58,140 nucleotides of DNA from Candidatus Poribacteria bacterium. Its GTDB lineage: Bacteria > Poribacteria > WGA-4E > WGA-3G. The translations under genes were made by a program, and so were the position numbers. The notes below the pieces were generated by a model that did not search any database, had not been told where the DNA came from, and was given only the letters and a program-made list of their open reading frames with translations. Positions 50,006 to 58,140 of this stretch are shown here, piece after piece (the stretch's first letter is position 1; the number at the start of each line of letters is the position of its first letter). The DNA is taken from NCBI GenBank assembly GCA_028821605.1, contig JAPPFM010000026.1:1-58140 (forward strand). The letters are read 5' to 3'.

Positions 50006-51448
50006 GTGAACAAAAGAATTTTTGGAATTGAAACTGAATTTGGATGTATGACCGATGCCGAACGGGTTCGTGGCACCTCTGAAGGTGTCGCTGCACGTGT
50101 TCGCGACTATGTCTTTGATGTTCTGGAACTCGGTCTGCGTGACATTCACTACCGGGATTGGGGCGAACCGCCTGGTAACGGTGGATTCCTCTTCAATGGC
50201 GGTCGTCTCTACATTGATATGGGGCATCTTGAGTACGCTACGCCTGAATGTGCGACACTCTTTGACCTCATTGCTTATGATAAAGCCATTGAACGTATCA
50301 TCAACGATATCCTCACGGATACTGGGTTGCCCACAGCTTTCTTCAAAAACAATATTGACCATTTTACTGGGGCGACCTTCGGATGTCATGAAAACTTTCA
50401 AGTCAGTCGAGATGTTCCTTTTTACCGCGTCGTCATCCCGACGCTCATGCCTTTCTTCGTTACTCGTCAGATTTACGCGGGCGCGGGCAGGGTTGGTGCT
50501 TATGATGAGATGATTGAATTCGGTGATTTTCAGGATGAGCTCGGTGAGCAGCAGCACTATCAAATTTCGCAACGTGCGGATCACATCGTTACTGAAATTT
50601 ATGAGTGGATCCAATTCAGTCGAGCAATCATCAATACGCGTGACGAACCGCTCAGTGATTATACGAAATACCGTCGCCTCCATCTTCTCGTTGGGGATTC
50701 CAATATGTCAGAGTACGCAACAGCGTTGAAGGTGGGGACTACAGCACTCTTGCTCACTGCTATTGAGACGTTTCATGAGATGCATGGCGAAAAATTGCCG
50801 CTCCCCGGTTTTGAACTCGCCGACCCGGTCTACGCGATTCGGCACATTTCACGCGATAAGACCTTCAAGTGGCGCGTTGAACTAAAATCGGGAAAGACGA
50901 TCTCCGCTATTGATTTGCAGCGGGAATATCTTAACTTCGTTCAAGCTATGATCATCGAACATGACGAGGAAACCGAGTGGGTGCTCTCAGCATGGGAAAC
51001 TATCCTTGATGACCTTGAGGATGATTGGCAGAATGTCATTGATCGTGTTGATTGGGCTGCAAAAAAATGGTTGCTTGAAGCTTTCATTGCTGAAGAAGAA
51101 CTTGATTGGGAAGATTCTTGGATTAAAAGCCAAGATTTAGAATATCATAATATCCATACTGAAAGTGGACTCTATTACGCGCTTCAGGAGCAAGGACAGA
51201 TGCAACGGGTGGTTACGGATGAACACATTCAGCATGCTATTGACAATGCCCCGCAAGATACCCGTGCCAAAGTTCGGTCGTTCTTGATGCGTACCCTTAC
51301 CCAAAACCGAATGCCATGCATCGTTGATTGGCATCAAATATATGCAGGACATACAGAATATTTTGAGATGAAAGAGCCTTTTGACACTAACATCGCGAAG
51401 GCGCAAAGATGGATGAAAAGGTTACGGAAACGCCCCTCGCGAACTTAA
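50006..51448 (+). CDS. pafA: PafA-type tag ligase
   Basis: 480-residue ligase that uses ATP to join the C-terminal Glu of the tag to substrate lysines. It opens RIFGIETEFGCMTD (metal and ATP glutamates), lacks the long Dop-loop, and has HLEYATPECATLFDL, ATFGCHENFQVSRD, QISQRADHIVTE, INTRDEPLSDYTKYRRLH, GDSNMSEYATALKVG and the PafA-type C-terminal VDWHQIYAGH...EPFD. Together with Dop this gives one conjugating and one deconjugating paralog, about equally divergent from actinobacterial enzymes. It follows prcA by 58 bp and is followed after 11 bp by the DUF1501 gene. Confidence 0.93.
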   Translation: MNKRIFGIETEFGCMTDAERVRGTSEGVAARVRDYVFDVLELGLRDIHYRDWGEPPGNGGFLFNGGRLYIDMGHLEYATPECATLFDLIAYDKAIERIINDILTDTGLPTAFFKNNIDHFTGATFGCHENFQVSRDVPFYRVVIPTLMPFFVTRQIYAGAGRVGAYDEMIEFGDFQDELGEQQHYQISQRADHIVTEIYEWIQFSRAIINTRDEPLSDYTKYRRLHLLVGDSNMSEYATALKVGTTALLLTAIETFHEMHGEKLPLPGFELADPVYAIRHISRDKTFKWRVELKSGKTISAIDLQREYLNFVQAMIIEHDEETEWVLSAWETILDDLEDDWQNVIDRVDWAAKKWLLEAFIAEEELDWEDSWIKSQDLEYHNIHTESGLYYALQEQGQMQRVVTDEHIQHAIDNAPQDTRAKVRSFLMRTLTQNRMPCIVDWHQIYAGHTEYFEMKEPFDTNIAKAQRWMKRLRKRPSRT

Positions 51449-51459
51449 GGAGAAAAACC

Positions 51460-52776
51460 ATGGCAGAAAACAGAAGCATACACACGGATTGCGAAGGGTT
51501 TTACCGCCGAGATTTTCTCAAGGCTGGTGCCCTCGGCTTATTTGGTCTCAGTCTCACAGATCTATTCCGACTTAAAGCGCACGCCGGAACTACATCTCGG
51601 GTGAAAGAAACCGCTACCTCTGTTATTCTTGTTTGGTTAGGCGGCGGTCCAAGCCATCTCGATATGTGGGATCTCAAACCGGATGCCCCTGAAGAGATTC
51701 GTGGGCTTTTCAAACCGATACCCACAAACGTCAGCGGTATTCAGATCAGCGAGCATCTTCCTCGACTCGCACAGCAGACCGATAAACTCTGCATCATCCG
51801 TTCAATGACTTCCCCAGAGGCAGCGCATGAGCGTGGAACACACTATATGATGACAGGCTATCAACCTTTACCCGGTTTTGCTGTCCCAGGATATGGTGCT
51901 GTTGTTTCCAAACTCAAAGAGCAGCGAAGTGCATTGCCACCCTATATCGCTGTGCCTGCCCCGGTTGCTTATGGTGGCGGTGGATTTTTAGGCGCGTCGC
52001 TTGCCCCTTTCTCACCCGGTGGAAATCCTGCGAGCAAGAACTTCAAAGTGCGCGATTTGGAGCCGCCTAAAGGGGTCTCATTTGAACGCGTCGAACGGCG
52101 ACGTTCGTTGCGTGAGGCTGTTGATGCCGCCTTCAAGAAATATGAAGCAGGCAATCCAGCTGCCGAGGCAGTTGATGAGTTTTATACCTCTGCATACAAC
52201 CTAATGAGTTCCACCGATGCGCGTGCTGCGTTTGACCTCAGCAACGAGTCAGACAAAACGCGCGATGCGTATCAACGCAACACCTTCGGACAAAGTTGTC
52301 TTCTCGCCAGAAGACTCGTTGAGGCGGGTGTTAACTTCGTTACTGTCAGTAACGGTGGATGGGACAACCACAACAACATCTTCTCATCATTGCCGGGTAA
52401 GCTCAACGCGTTTGACCGGACAATGGCTACTTTAATCGAGGACCTGAGCGACCGTGGATTGTTGGAAACGACGCTCGTTGTTGCAATGGGTGAATTTGGC
52501 AGGACTCCTGTCATTAACCGTAATGCTGGACGCGACCACCATTCCCGTGTCTTCTCGATGATGTTAGCTGGTGGTGGTGTCCAAGGTGGACAGGTCATCG
52601 GTGCCTCAGATCCGCTTGGCATGGAGCCGGCAGAAACGCCCGTGCGTCCCGAAGACTTGTCGGCAACACTCTACCGGTCCCTCGGTATTGATTATAACGA
52701 GCATCTGGAATCACCGGATGGGGTCCGGATCGTCCTTTCACGAGGTGGTAGACCTATTCGCGGAGTTCTTGCATAA
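51460..52776 (+). CDS. DUF1501 protein with Tat signal
   Basis: 438-residue exported protein of the DUF1501 family (alkaline-phosphatase/sulfatase-like superfamily, common in planctomycetes and relatives). N-terminal twin-arginine signal FYRRDFLKAGALGLFGLSLTDLF, then SVILVWLGGGPSHLDMWDLKP, ERGTHYMMTGYQ, FVTVSNGGWDNHNNIFSSLP, VVAMGEFGRTPVINRNAGRDHH and the closing LSATLYRSLGIDY, all family blocks. His and Asp residues in these suggest metal binding. The ATG at 51460 follows TAAGGAGAAAAACC. It lies 11 bp after pafA and so may be co-transcribed with the proteasome genes. Such genes often pair with c-type cytochrome-like proteins, as here. Confidence 0.92.
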   Translation: MAENRSIHTDCEGFYRRDFLKAGALGLFGLSLTDLFRLKAHAGTTSRVKETATSVILVWLGGGPSHLDMWDLKPDAPEEIRGLFKPIPTNVSGIQISEHLPRLAQQTDKLCIIRSMTSPEAAHERGTHYMMTGYQPLPGFAVPGYGAVVSKLKEQRSALPPYIAVPAPVAYGGGGFLGASLAPFSPGGNPASKNFKVRDLEPPKGVSFERVERRRSLREAVDAAFKKYEAGNPAAEAVDEFYTSAYNLMSSTDARAAFDLSNESDKTRDAYQRNTFGQSCLLARRLVEAGVNFVTVSNGGWDNHNNIFSSLPGKLNAFDRTMATLIEDLSDRGLLETTLVVAMGEFGRTPVINRNAGRDHHSRVFSMMLAGGGVQGGQVIGASDPLGMEPAETPVRPEDLSATLYRSLGIDYNEHLESPDGVRIVLSRGGRPIRGVLA

Positions 52777-52860
52777 TCAGTTATCAGCCGTCAGCAGTCG
52801 GCTATCAGTGTTTTGGCAGGACGTTTCCTTACGAGAAGATGCTGAAAGCCGACTGCCATT
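52777..52860. repeat. CAGTTATCAGCCGTCAG repeat unit
   Basis: CAGTTATCAGCCGTCAGCAG and GTCGGCTATCAG follow the DUF1501 stop, with an inverted counterpart GCTGAAAGCCGACTGCC near 52840. Same repeat class as those at 45029 and 46708. Confidence 0.65.
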
Positions 52861-52885
52861 AAGATGGTTATTTAGGGGGCTGGTT

Positions 52886-53974
52886 ATGGGTGTAAAACTT
52901 CGTAACATCGCAAAACTGATAGCCGCGTCCTACGCTATCTTCGTGATCCCTCTTTGTTTCGCGGCAGAACCTTTATCCCCGATTTGGTCACTTGAATTTA
53001 GCCCGGATGGCAAGACCCTCGCTGTTGGAAAATATCAGTGGGTTGAACTCTGGGATCTGGAGACACAGCGCGTCATTTACACTTATGAACCGCATGTCGG
53101 TGAGGTGAGGAGTCTCGCGTTTTCTTCAGATGGTAAAACCCTCTATACGAGCAGCGGTTTGGCTTCCCGAAGCGGTGAGATACGCGTTTGGGATGTCATC
53201 TCTGAAGAACTGATAAACAGTTTTGAGCTTCACGGCGACACCATTGAATCCATCTCGCTCAGCCCAAGTGACACAACATTGCTTACTGCTAGCATGGATG
53301 AGTTTAGTGCTGTTATCGATTTAACGCCTCTTGAGAGTTTTGATTTTTCGATAGACGAGCAGGTCTCGAAATGGCTCACCCAACATGTTGGTAGAGTCCT
53401 CTGCACCTTATATCATCCAGCAGGAAACTACTTCGTCACTGGCAGTGAAGATAAAACGATAAAGGTCTGGAATCCGGAGACCTTTACCGTTTTGGTGAAC
53501 TTCGATGCCAACGATGACGCGGTGTATAGTCTCGCGTATTCAGCTAGAGAAGGCGTGATAGTCTCTGGTTCCGCCGATAATACTGTTCGGACGTGGCGTG
53601 TTGTTCCAGTCGGGGATGACGATGAAATTGCTGTGGGACGGGACTCGTTAGAAATGACAGGGGCTTTGGTTCGTGAATACAATGGACATCAAGGTCCCGT
53701 CTATAGCGTTGATTCTGGACTTGTATCGCCGAGGCAAACGAATAATCGGGTAGCGATGATCGCGTCCGGCAGTGCGGATGCTTCGGTAATTATCTGGAAT
53801 CTTCGGTCCGGCAACCGCTATGCGACCTTCGATGAACCGACGGATGCCGTTTATGCTGTGCGGATCAGTCCGAATGGTGAGTTTGTCGCCGCGGGTGGTC
53901 GTGATGGCAAAGTCCGACTCTGGAATCTCCGTACGCGTGCTTTAACTCACGAATTTACGGATTCTGAGGAATAG
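52886..53974 (+). CDS. Exported WD40-repeat protein
   Basis: 362-residue product with a signal peptide (about 1-28, ending CFAAEP) and a WD40 beta-propeller of about seven blades. Blades are seen as IWSLEFSPDGKTLAVG...VELWDLE, VRSLAFSSDGKTLYTS...IRVWDV, YLVTGSEDKTIKVWNPE-like, VIVSGSADNTVRTWRV, IASGSADASVIIWNL and VRISPNGEFVAAGGRDGKVRLWNL. The frame is open far upstream, but the ATG at 52886 gives the signal peptide and avoids the repeat. In planctomycete-like gene clusters, WD40, DUF1501 and cytochrome-like proteins occur together, as here. Confidence 0.9.
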   Translation: MGVKLRNIAKLIAASYAIFVIPLCFAAEPLSPIWSLEFSPDGKTLAVGKYQWVELWDLETQRVIYTYEPHVGEVRSLAFSSDGKTLYTSSGLASRSGEIRVWDVISEELINSFELHGDTIESISLSPSDTTLLTASMDEFSAVIDLTPLESFDFSIDEQVSKWLTQHVGRVLCTLYHPAGNYFVTGSEDKTIKVWNPETFTVLVNFDANDDAVYSLAYSAREGVIVSGSADNTVRTWRVVPVGDDDEIAVGRDSLEMTGALVREYNGHQGPVYSVDSGLVSPRQTNNRVAMIASGSADASVIIWNLRSGNRYATFDEPTDAVYAVRISPNGEFVAAGGRDGKVRLWNLRTRALTHEFTDSEE

Positions 53975-53995
53975 CCTTTTTGGAGGACCTTCATA

Positions 53996-56900
53996 ATGCA
54001 TACCCATACAATGTCCTTTTTGGTGAGATGCTTACGTCTTGCCAGCATAGCCCAAATGCTTTTCGCTCTGTTCCTTCTTTTAATTGGTATTCCTGTATTC
54101 GCTCAAGGTGCCCCACGGCTTAACTCATTGTTTCCGGCGGGTGGACAACCCGGCACGACTGTTGAGGTTGCCATCCAAGGCTCGGATTTAGAGGGGGCAC
54201 ATACCCTCATTATTGGCGGCGAAACCGGCATTACCGCCCAACTCCATCCCAGTGGTGGTGAGGTTGATGAGACGCATAAGCCTGTTTTTGAGGCGAATTG
54301 TGGACAGTGTCACGAACTCCGTTCTCCAAACAATCGATCGATGACCCCGGCGCAGTGGAAGGCGACTGTTCAGCGGATGATTACCGAAAAAGGCGCGGAA
54401 ATCAGTGCGGAGGCGGAGACCCAAATTGTCGCCTATCTCACATCGGCAGCGAGAGCCAGTGGTGGGTTAACCGCGGCGTTATCTATCGCACCGGATGCGC
54501 CGATCGGACTGCGTGAGGTTCGCGTCGTCGGTAAGCACGGCACCTCTACCGCATGGCCCTTTGAGGTTAGTGATACTCCTGACATCCTTGAAACAGAGTC
54601 GAATAATACCCCTGAATCCGCTACCATTATTGAAGTGCCGACCCTCATCAATGGACTCATTAATCCGGGTGGAGACGAAGATTATTACGTTTTTGAGGGA
54701 GTCGAGGGAGAAAGATGCGTGTTTAGCGTCAAAGCGTATCGTCTTAATAACATTAGTCAACAATTCTTCAATCCGACGCTCTCTCTTTTCGATGAAAATG
54801 GGGTTGAGTTGGCACGGAGTAACGGCTTCTACAGTCTGGATCCGCTGCTTGATATTACACTCCCCGCCGATGGTCCATACGTACTGCGCATTCGAGATTT
54901 GTTACATCGCGGCAATCCGGATTCGGTTTACCGATTAACGGGTGGTGTTCTCCCTTACAATACTTACCTTTTCCCTGCTGGTGGAACGCTTCCTGATGAA
55001 GATCACTTGCTGGAAGAGGAGACGAAACGCTTTTATGGACCGTCCACACCTACCGAAGTCAATATTGTTCAGTGTGTTATTGGCGGCGAAAATCTTCCTG
55101 AAACCGAGTGGCAGGTCGAGTTAACTGGTGTTGAGCAGCCTGGACTCAAGCAAATTCGTACGCCTTATGGCATTTTTCCCTTCATTGTTAACACGCACCC
55201 AGAAGTTATTGAAGAAAATGTCGTAGTTCAATCCACCGAAAATGAAACGGTTGCGAAAGAGATCGCCCCTCAGTTTGCCGAGTCTGAAATCCTTTTTCAA
55301 GCGAAATGTACAGCGTGCCATGAACTCCGTTCACCGAGCAATCGCGCACTCTCTGCCGAGGAGTGGGAAAGCACGATTACACGTATGGCGAACAAAGAGA
55401 ACGCAGACATTACAACGACCGAACGTGAGCGGATCATCGCTTTTGTTGCGCAAGAGGCGCAACGTTTAGGTGAACTGATTGCCCGTCAACTTGAACATGC
55501 CCAACACATCACAACACCCGGCGCAATCAGCGGACGCATTTCAGAACCCGGTGAAGCGGACTACTACCGCTTTACCATTTCAGAAGGCACAAGCCTCGGT
55601 CCGTGGTGGGTGATCTTCCCGTTTGATAACATTGATGAGACCGGATTTGATACCGTTTACCCTCCTGAAACTGAGATAGATTTTAACAAGGAATACATCG
55701 GCAAAGATGGACGAAAGATCGGATGGTATAAAACTGAGAGTAGGGGTGAAAACGTCTTCTCAAATGTTCCCGAAGACGATGTTACAGGTTATGCCTTAAC
55801 CTATCTCGACTCTGATCGGGACCAGAACTATCTCTTATCCCTCGGTTCTGACGATACTATCAAGATATGGGTGAATGACCGACTCGTCTTTAGTAAATAC
55901 GTCCATCGCCCGTTACGCCGTGCAGATGATGTGATCCAGCTGCCGATCTCTAAGGGCAGAAACAAGATTTTGGTAAAGGTCACGAATGGATACGGACCCT
56001 GGGGATTTTTCGCAGATATAGGGGGCTACTCTTTGACTGTCTCCGCAGAACGTCTCAATTCACCGTTGAGTCCGTCCCTTACCTTGCTCAATGCGCGCGG
56101 TGAAGTCTTGGCAAATAATGCTGGTATCGGCGGTAGGCGCAACGCTATCATTGATTACAGTTTCGATGAACCCGGTGTATACGCTGTCCGTATTGAGGAC
56201 ATCACAGGCAACGGAGGCGCAGGGTACGTTTACCATTTAGATGCCCGTCCGACAACCCCGGATTTTGCTATTTCTGTGACACCCGATAATCCAAATATCG
56301 GGCGTGGTGGAACTGTACTATTGGAGGTGACGCTGCAGCGTCGCGTCGGATTTACAGAACCGATACTCCTCTCCGTTGAGAACTTACCATCGGACATCAC
56401 CGCTAGCGAGAGTGCGATTCTTTCCAGTACTGGTATTACACAGGGGTACATAACCCTCACAGCTGCTCCCGATGCCGATTTAGCGAATTCTGTCGTTCAA
56501 GTTGTTGGCTCTGTTACAACTGCTACTGGTGATGAATTCCATCGCGCCGCCACACCTGTTGAGATCTATCGTATTCAGAATAACGATCAGACCGTTCAGC
56601 GCAAGAACGTTGTGGTCAGCATTACGGAAACCTCACCTATTATACTGTCAACGGAACTGGAGGAGATTGTGGTAACTCCAGATTCTCGGATTGATGTCAC
56701 CGTCAAAGTTGCGAGACAAAGCGGCAATAGGCAAAACCTGAATTTGACTGCTGTTGGTTTACCCTTGGGGGTGCGGCTCCAACGACAGAACACCTTACTC
56801 CGAAGGAATAAAAACGAAGTTACCTTGACGCTTTTGCCGAATATTATTACGACCGGCAGGAGCAGCAATCAGTTGCGACGCAATCCATTCGTGGGCACAC

Positions 56901-57031
56901 AACAAACCGTTCCGTATACCGTTGTCATCAACGCGTCAGTCGGTCAACGGCGTATTGCGAGCAGTCCTGCCATCAAACTTTGGCTTGGTTCAGCGAATTC
57001 CAATGGACAGGCGCAGCTGGAAGGGAATTAA
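53996..57031 (+). CDS. Exported diheme c-type protein with PPC domains
   Basis: 1011-residue exported protein. A signal peptide (about 1-37, ending PVFAQG) is followed by an IPT/TIG-like domain. Two heme-binding CxxCH motifs follow in similar contexts: CGQCHELRSPNNR (Cys102, Cys105, His106) and CTACHELRSPSNR (Cys438, Cys441, His442), each followed by a W-x-x-(T/V)-x-x-R-M helix as in quinohemoprotein amine dehydrogenase-type heme domains. Each is followed by a PPC-type module (SNNTPESATII...DEDYYVF and ISEPGEADYYRF), the second with a PA14-like insert (LGSDDTIKIWVNDRLVF). The C-terminal part is beta-rich. Probable periplasmic electron carrier or sensor. GGAGG lies 11 bp before the ATG. Confidence 0.88.
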   Translation: MHTHTMSFLVRCLRLASIAQMLFALFLLLIGIPVFAQGAPRLNSLFPAGGQPGTTVEVAIQGSDLEGAHTLIIGGETGITAQLHPSGGEVDETHKPVFEANCGQCHELRSPNNRSMTPAQWKATVQRMITEKGAEISAEAETQIVAYLTSAARASGGLTAALSIAPDAPIGLREVRVVGKHGTSTAWPFEVSDTPDILETESNNTPESATIIEVPTLINGLINPGGDEDYYVFEGVEGERCVFSVKAYRLNNISQQFFNPTLSLFDENGVELARSNGFYSLDPLLDITLPADGPYVLRIRDLLHRGNPDSVYRLTGGVLPYNTYLFPAGGTLPDEDHLLEEETKRFYGPSTPTEVNIVQCVIGGENLPETEWQVELTGVEQPGLKQIRTPYGIFPFIVNTHPEVIEENVVVQSTENETVAKEIAPQFAESEILFQAKCTACHELRSPSNRALSAEEWESTITRMANKENADITTTERERIIAFVAQEAQRLGELIARQLEHAQHITTPGAISGRISEPGEADYYRFTISEGTSLGPWWVIFPFDNIDETGFDTVYPPETEIDFNKEYIGKDGRKIGWYKTESRGENVFSNVPEDDVTGYALTYLDSDRDQNYLLSLGSDDTIKIWVNDRLVFSKYVHRPLRRADDVIQLPISKGRNKILVKVTNGYGPWGFFADIGGYSLTVSAERLNSPLSPSLTLLNARGEVLANNAGIGGRRNAIIDYSFDEPGVYAVRIEDITGNGGAGYVYHLDARPTTPDFAISVTPDNPNIGRGGTVLLEVTLQRRVGFTEPILLSVENLPSDITASESAILSSTGITQGYITLTAAPDADLANSVVQVVGSVTTATGDEFHRAATPVEIYRIQNNDQTVQRKNVVVSITETSPIILSTELEEIVVTPDSRIDVTVKVARQSGNRQNLNLTAVGLPLGVRLQRQNTLLRRNKNEVTLTLLPNIITTGRSSNQLRRNPFVGTQQTVPYTVVINASVGQRRIASSPAIKLWLGSANSNGQAQLEGN

Positions 57032-57039
57032 CAGTAGTT

Positions 57040-57627
57040 ATGGGTTCGATCACTCTGATAACTGAATCGGTCAGAACCTTAAGAACGGTTTTCTCAGTGT
57101 ATCGTTCTCACTGTGGACTTCTCTGGCGTATCATGTTTCCTGTCGCCATCATCGCTATCCCAGCACATTTGGTGGTGATTTTATGGTCTACGCACGCTTA
57201 TACTGATAAGATTGACGAAATCACTGAAAACGAATTTGACACACAGTTCACAAGCGAAGTTAGCACGAATTTTGGGGCATCTTATGAATTTTTGGTCCCT
57301 AAAAGCGAGGCTACAAAATGGCGTTTCATCGGAATTTATCTTTTGACGGGTTGGCTAATTTCCGTGATTGACTCTGTCTTGATGGGTGCCATATTGTGGG
57401 GATTTTCGCTGTTTATCTCTGATCTCGCGGCGATTCAAGGGGCGCTATCTCCGCTAAAATTCTTGACGCTCTTCATCGGTGCTGACATTCAAATCCTGCT
57501 GCCGCAGCTCCTCAGCACATGGGTTATGGTGGCGATTCTTGGTATTGATGTTTTAATAAAGACATTTTTGCTACCGATATGGGCAATTCTCACAACATAT
57601 CTCTATTTAGAACGCGTTGATGCTTAG
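57040..57627 (+). CDS. Integral membrane protein of unknown function
   Basis: 195-residue product, ATG at 57040, 8 bp after the diheme protein stop. Hydrophobic segments at about 30-51 (LLWRIMFPVAIIAIPAHLVVIL), 103-130 (WRFIGIYLLTGWLISVIDSVLMGAILW) and 145-185. A polar extracytoplasmic loop lies at about 53-100. An N-terminal amphipathic part is included. No family recognised. Probably the last gene of the operon; rRNA promoters follow. Confidence 0.75.
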   Translation: MGSITLITESVRTLRTVFSVYRSHCGLLWRIMFPVAIIAIPAHLVVILWSTHAYTDKIDEITENEFDTQFTSEVSTNFGASYEFLVPKSEATKWRFIGIYLLTGWLISVIDSVLMGAILWGFSLFISDLAAIQGALSPLKFLTLFIGADIQILLPQLLSTWVMVAILGIDVLIKTFLLPIWAILTTYLYLERVDA

Positions 57628-57654
57628 TTTTCCTAAAAAAAGTCTAATTTTCAC

Positions 57655-57683
57655 TTGACAAATTGCATTTTCTGTGGTATTCT
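57655..57683 (+). promoter_or_regulatory. rRNA promoter P1
   Basis: TTGACA, 17 bp, TATTCT, with TGTGG just before the -10. The first of three tandem promoters ahead of the tRNA-Ala/23S unit. Confidence 0.8.
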
Positions 57684-57704
57684 ATGTGATGTTGCAAAAT
57701 AAAT

Positions 57705-57733
57705 TTGACATTTTTTAGTTTTTGTAGTATACT
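57705..57733 (+). promoter_or_regulatory. rRNA promoter P2
   Basis: TTGACA, 17 bp, TATACT, with TGTAG before the -10 and TTAATAT after it; flanked upstream by AAATAAAT. Near-consensus. Confidence 0.9.
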
Positions 57734-57765
57734 TAATATCGTCTTTTGGATCAGTTTCTCAAATT

Positions 57766-57807
57766 AGGAGTTTCGGTTTAAAAAACCGAAGGCGAGGTGC
57801 AACTCCT
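57766..57807 (+). other. Structured leader hairpin between P2 and P3
   Basis: Outer arms AGGAGTT and AACTCCT enclose an inner hairpin TTCGGTTT/AAACCGAA. Only transcripts from P1 and P2 carry it. It could be a processing or pausing site. Confidence 0.55.
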
Positions 57808-57833
57808 CCCTGGTCGATTTTTTGAAAATAAAT

Positions 57834-57863
57834 TTGACATTTAGATCGTGATTGTGGTATACT
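57834..57863 (+). promoter_or_regulatory. rRNA promoter P3
   Basis: TTGACA, 18 bp, TATACT, with TGTGG before the -10; the preceding AAATAAAT is the same as upstream of P2. It lies 16 bp before the first base of the tRNA, so the predicted start is only about 9 bases upstream of it. Confidence 0.88.
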
Positions 57864-57879
57864 TAAAAACATGCCACAT

Positions 57880-57952
57880 GGGGGTGTAGCTCAGTTGGGA
57901 GAGCATCTGGTTTGCAACCAGAAGGTCAGCGGTTCAATTCCGCTCATCTCCA
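57880..57952 (+). tRNA. tRNA-Ala (anticodon TGC)
   Basis: 73-nt cloverleaf. Acceptor GGGGGTG pairs with CATCTCC (two G-T pairs), D arm GCTC...GAGC, anticodon stem TCTGG/CCAGA with loop TTTGCAA, T arm CAGCGGTTCAATTCCGCTC-like with TTCAATT, discriminator A. CCA is not encoded. It lies directly behind P3 and about 90 bp before 23S. Confidence 0.97.
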
Positions 57953-57953
57953 T

Positions 57954-57988
57954 CGCCTATGAGCGTGATACGCTCGAAGAAATAGGCG
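57954..57988 (+). other. Spacer hairpin between tRNA-Ala and 23S
   Basis: CGCCTAT GAGCG pairs with CGCTC and ATAGGCG, giving a two-part stem, a likely RNase processing stem-loop. It is followed by GTTCTTTGAC (about 57990-58000), which resembles a boxA antitermination site of rRNA operons. Confidence 0.65.
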
Positions 57989-58040
57989 TTGTTCTTTGAC
58001 AATTGTATAGAGAGGGTAAATCGGTAGAATGATATAATTT

Positions 58041-58140
58041 ATCAAGCTACTAAGGGCTTACGGTGGATGCCTTGGTGCCAGGAGTCGACGAAGGGCGTGA
58101 CAGGCTGCGATAAGCTTCGGGGAGCCGCTTAATAGGCTTT
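58041..58140 (+). rRNA. rrl: 23S ribosomal RNA, 5' end (partial)
   Basis: The sequence from CAAGCTACTAAGGGCTTACG through CGGTGGATGCCTTGGTGCCA, then GACGAAGGGCGTGACAGGCT and GCGATAAGCTTCGGGGAGCC, matches the conserved 5' end of bacterial 23S rRNA (domain I). The exact first base is approximate. The gene runs off the window. No 16S gene lies upstream, only tRNA-Ala and promoters. Confidence 0.96.

Overview
The window looks like a chromosomal contig from an uncultured, Gram-negative-type environmental bacterium, most likely a Candidatus Poribacteria-like lineage. This is an inference from gene content; no 16S gene is present to test it. The pointers are a UBact-type ubiquitin-like modifier with its own 20S proteasome, many exported beta-propeller, LamG, lamin-tail, Kelch and DUF1501 proteins, Gfo/Idh/MocA, ThuA and SDR enzymes, lipoproteins, a C-terminal type-IX-like tail on a giant subtilase, and intergenic DNA packed with short palindromic and inverted-repeat elements.

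Layout. (1) 1-8585: an aa3-type cytochrome c oxidase locus: coxB, coxA, heme A and heme O synthases, two different subunit III-like genes, subunit IV, a Sco copper chaperone and several small membrane proteins. (2) 8714-14062: a double UspA protein carrying three PCP_red-like domains, a PQQ-type beta-propeller, an Mrp-type ATPase and a zinc-ribbon/PCP_red protein. (3) 14098-16588: a repeat-rich island with an Rpn-nuclease remnant and a HEPN/MNT toxin-antitoxin pair. (4) 16589-24379: exported surface proteins and, on the minus strand, an SDR and a Gfo/Idh/MocA dehydrogenase. (5) 23066-28472: four tandem beta-lactamase-fold serine hydrolases, then a NatAB-like ABC exporter, a ThuA-like protein, an aldose 1-epimerase and an unknown exported protein. 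(6) 34208-42661: an orphan Liv-type binding lipoprotein, a 1383-residue subtilase, a lipid kinase and a long-chain acyl-CoA ligase.

(7) 43112-51448 is the most striking region. A strong promoter precedes arc/mpa-like ATPase, dop, ubact, prcB, an exported Kelch protein, prcA and pafA. This is a complete tagging, untagging, unfolding and degradation set. The tag ends in Glu, so it should be ligation-ready without deamidation. The cluster runs on into DUF1501, WD40 and a diheme PPC-domain protein (51460-57031). (8) 57655-58140: three near-identical strong promoters drive tRNA-Ala(TGC) and the start of a 23S rRNA, with no 16S upstream.

Repeats are a theme of their own. At least three families with terminal inverted repeats can be recognised. 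One MITE-like family sits, in all three copies, at the centre of another palindromic repeat. Repeat units have also entered coding sequence in frame, in the lipid kinase, the subtilase and a small cox-locus protein. Three exported proteins share a C-terminal GKLxxxW-type tail that may be a sorting signal.
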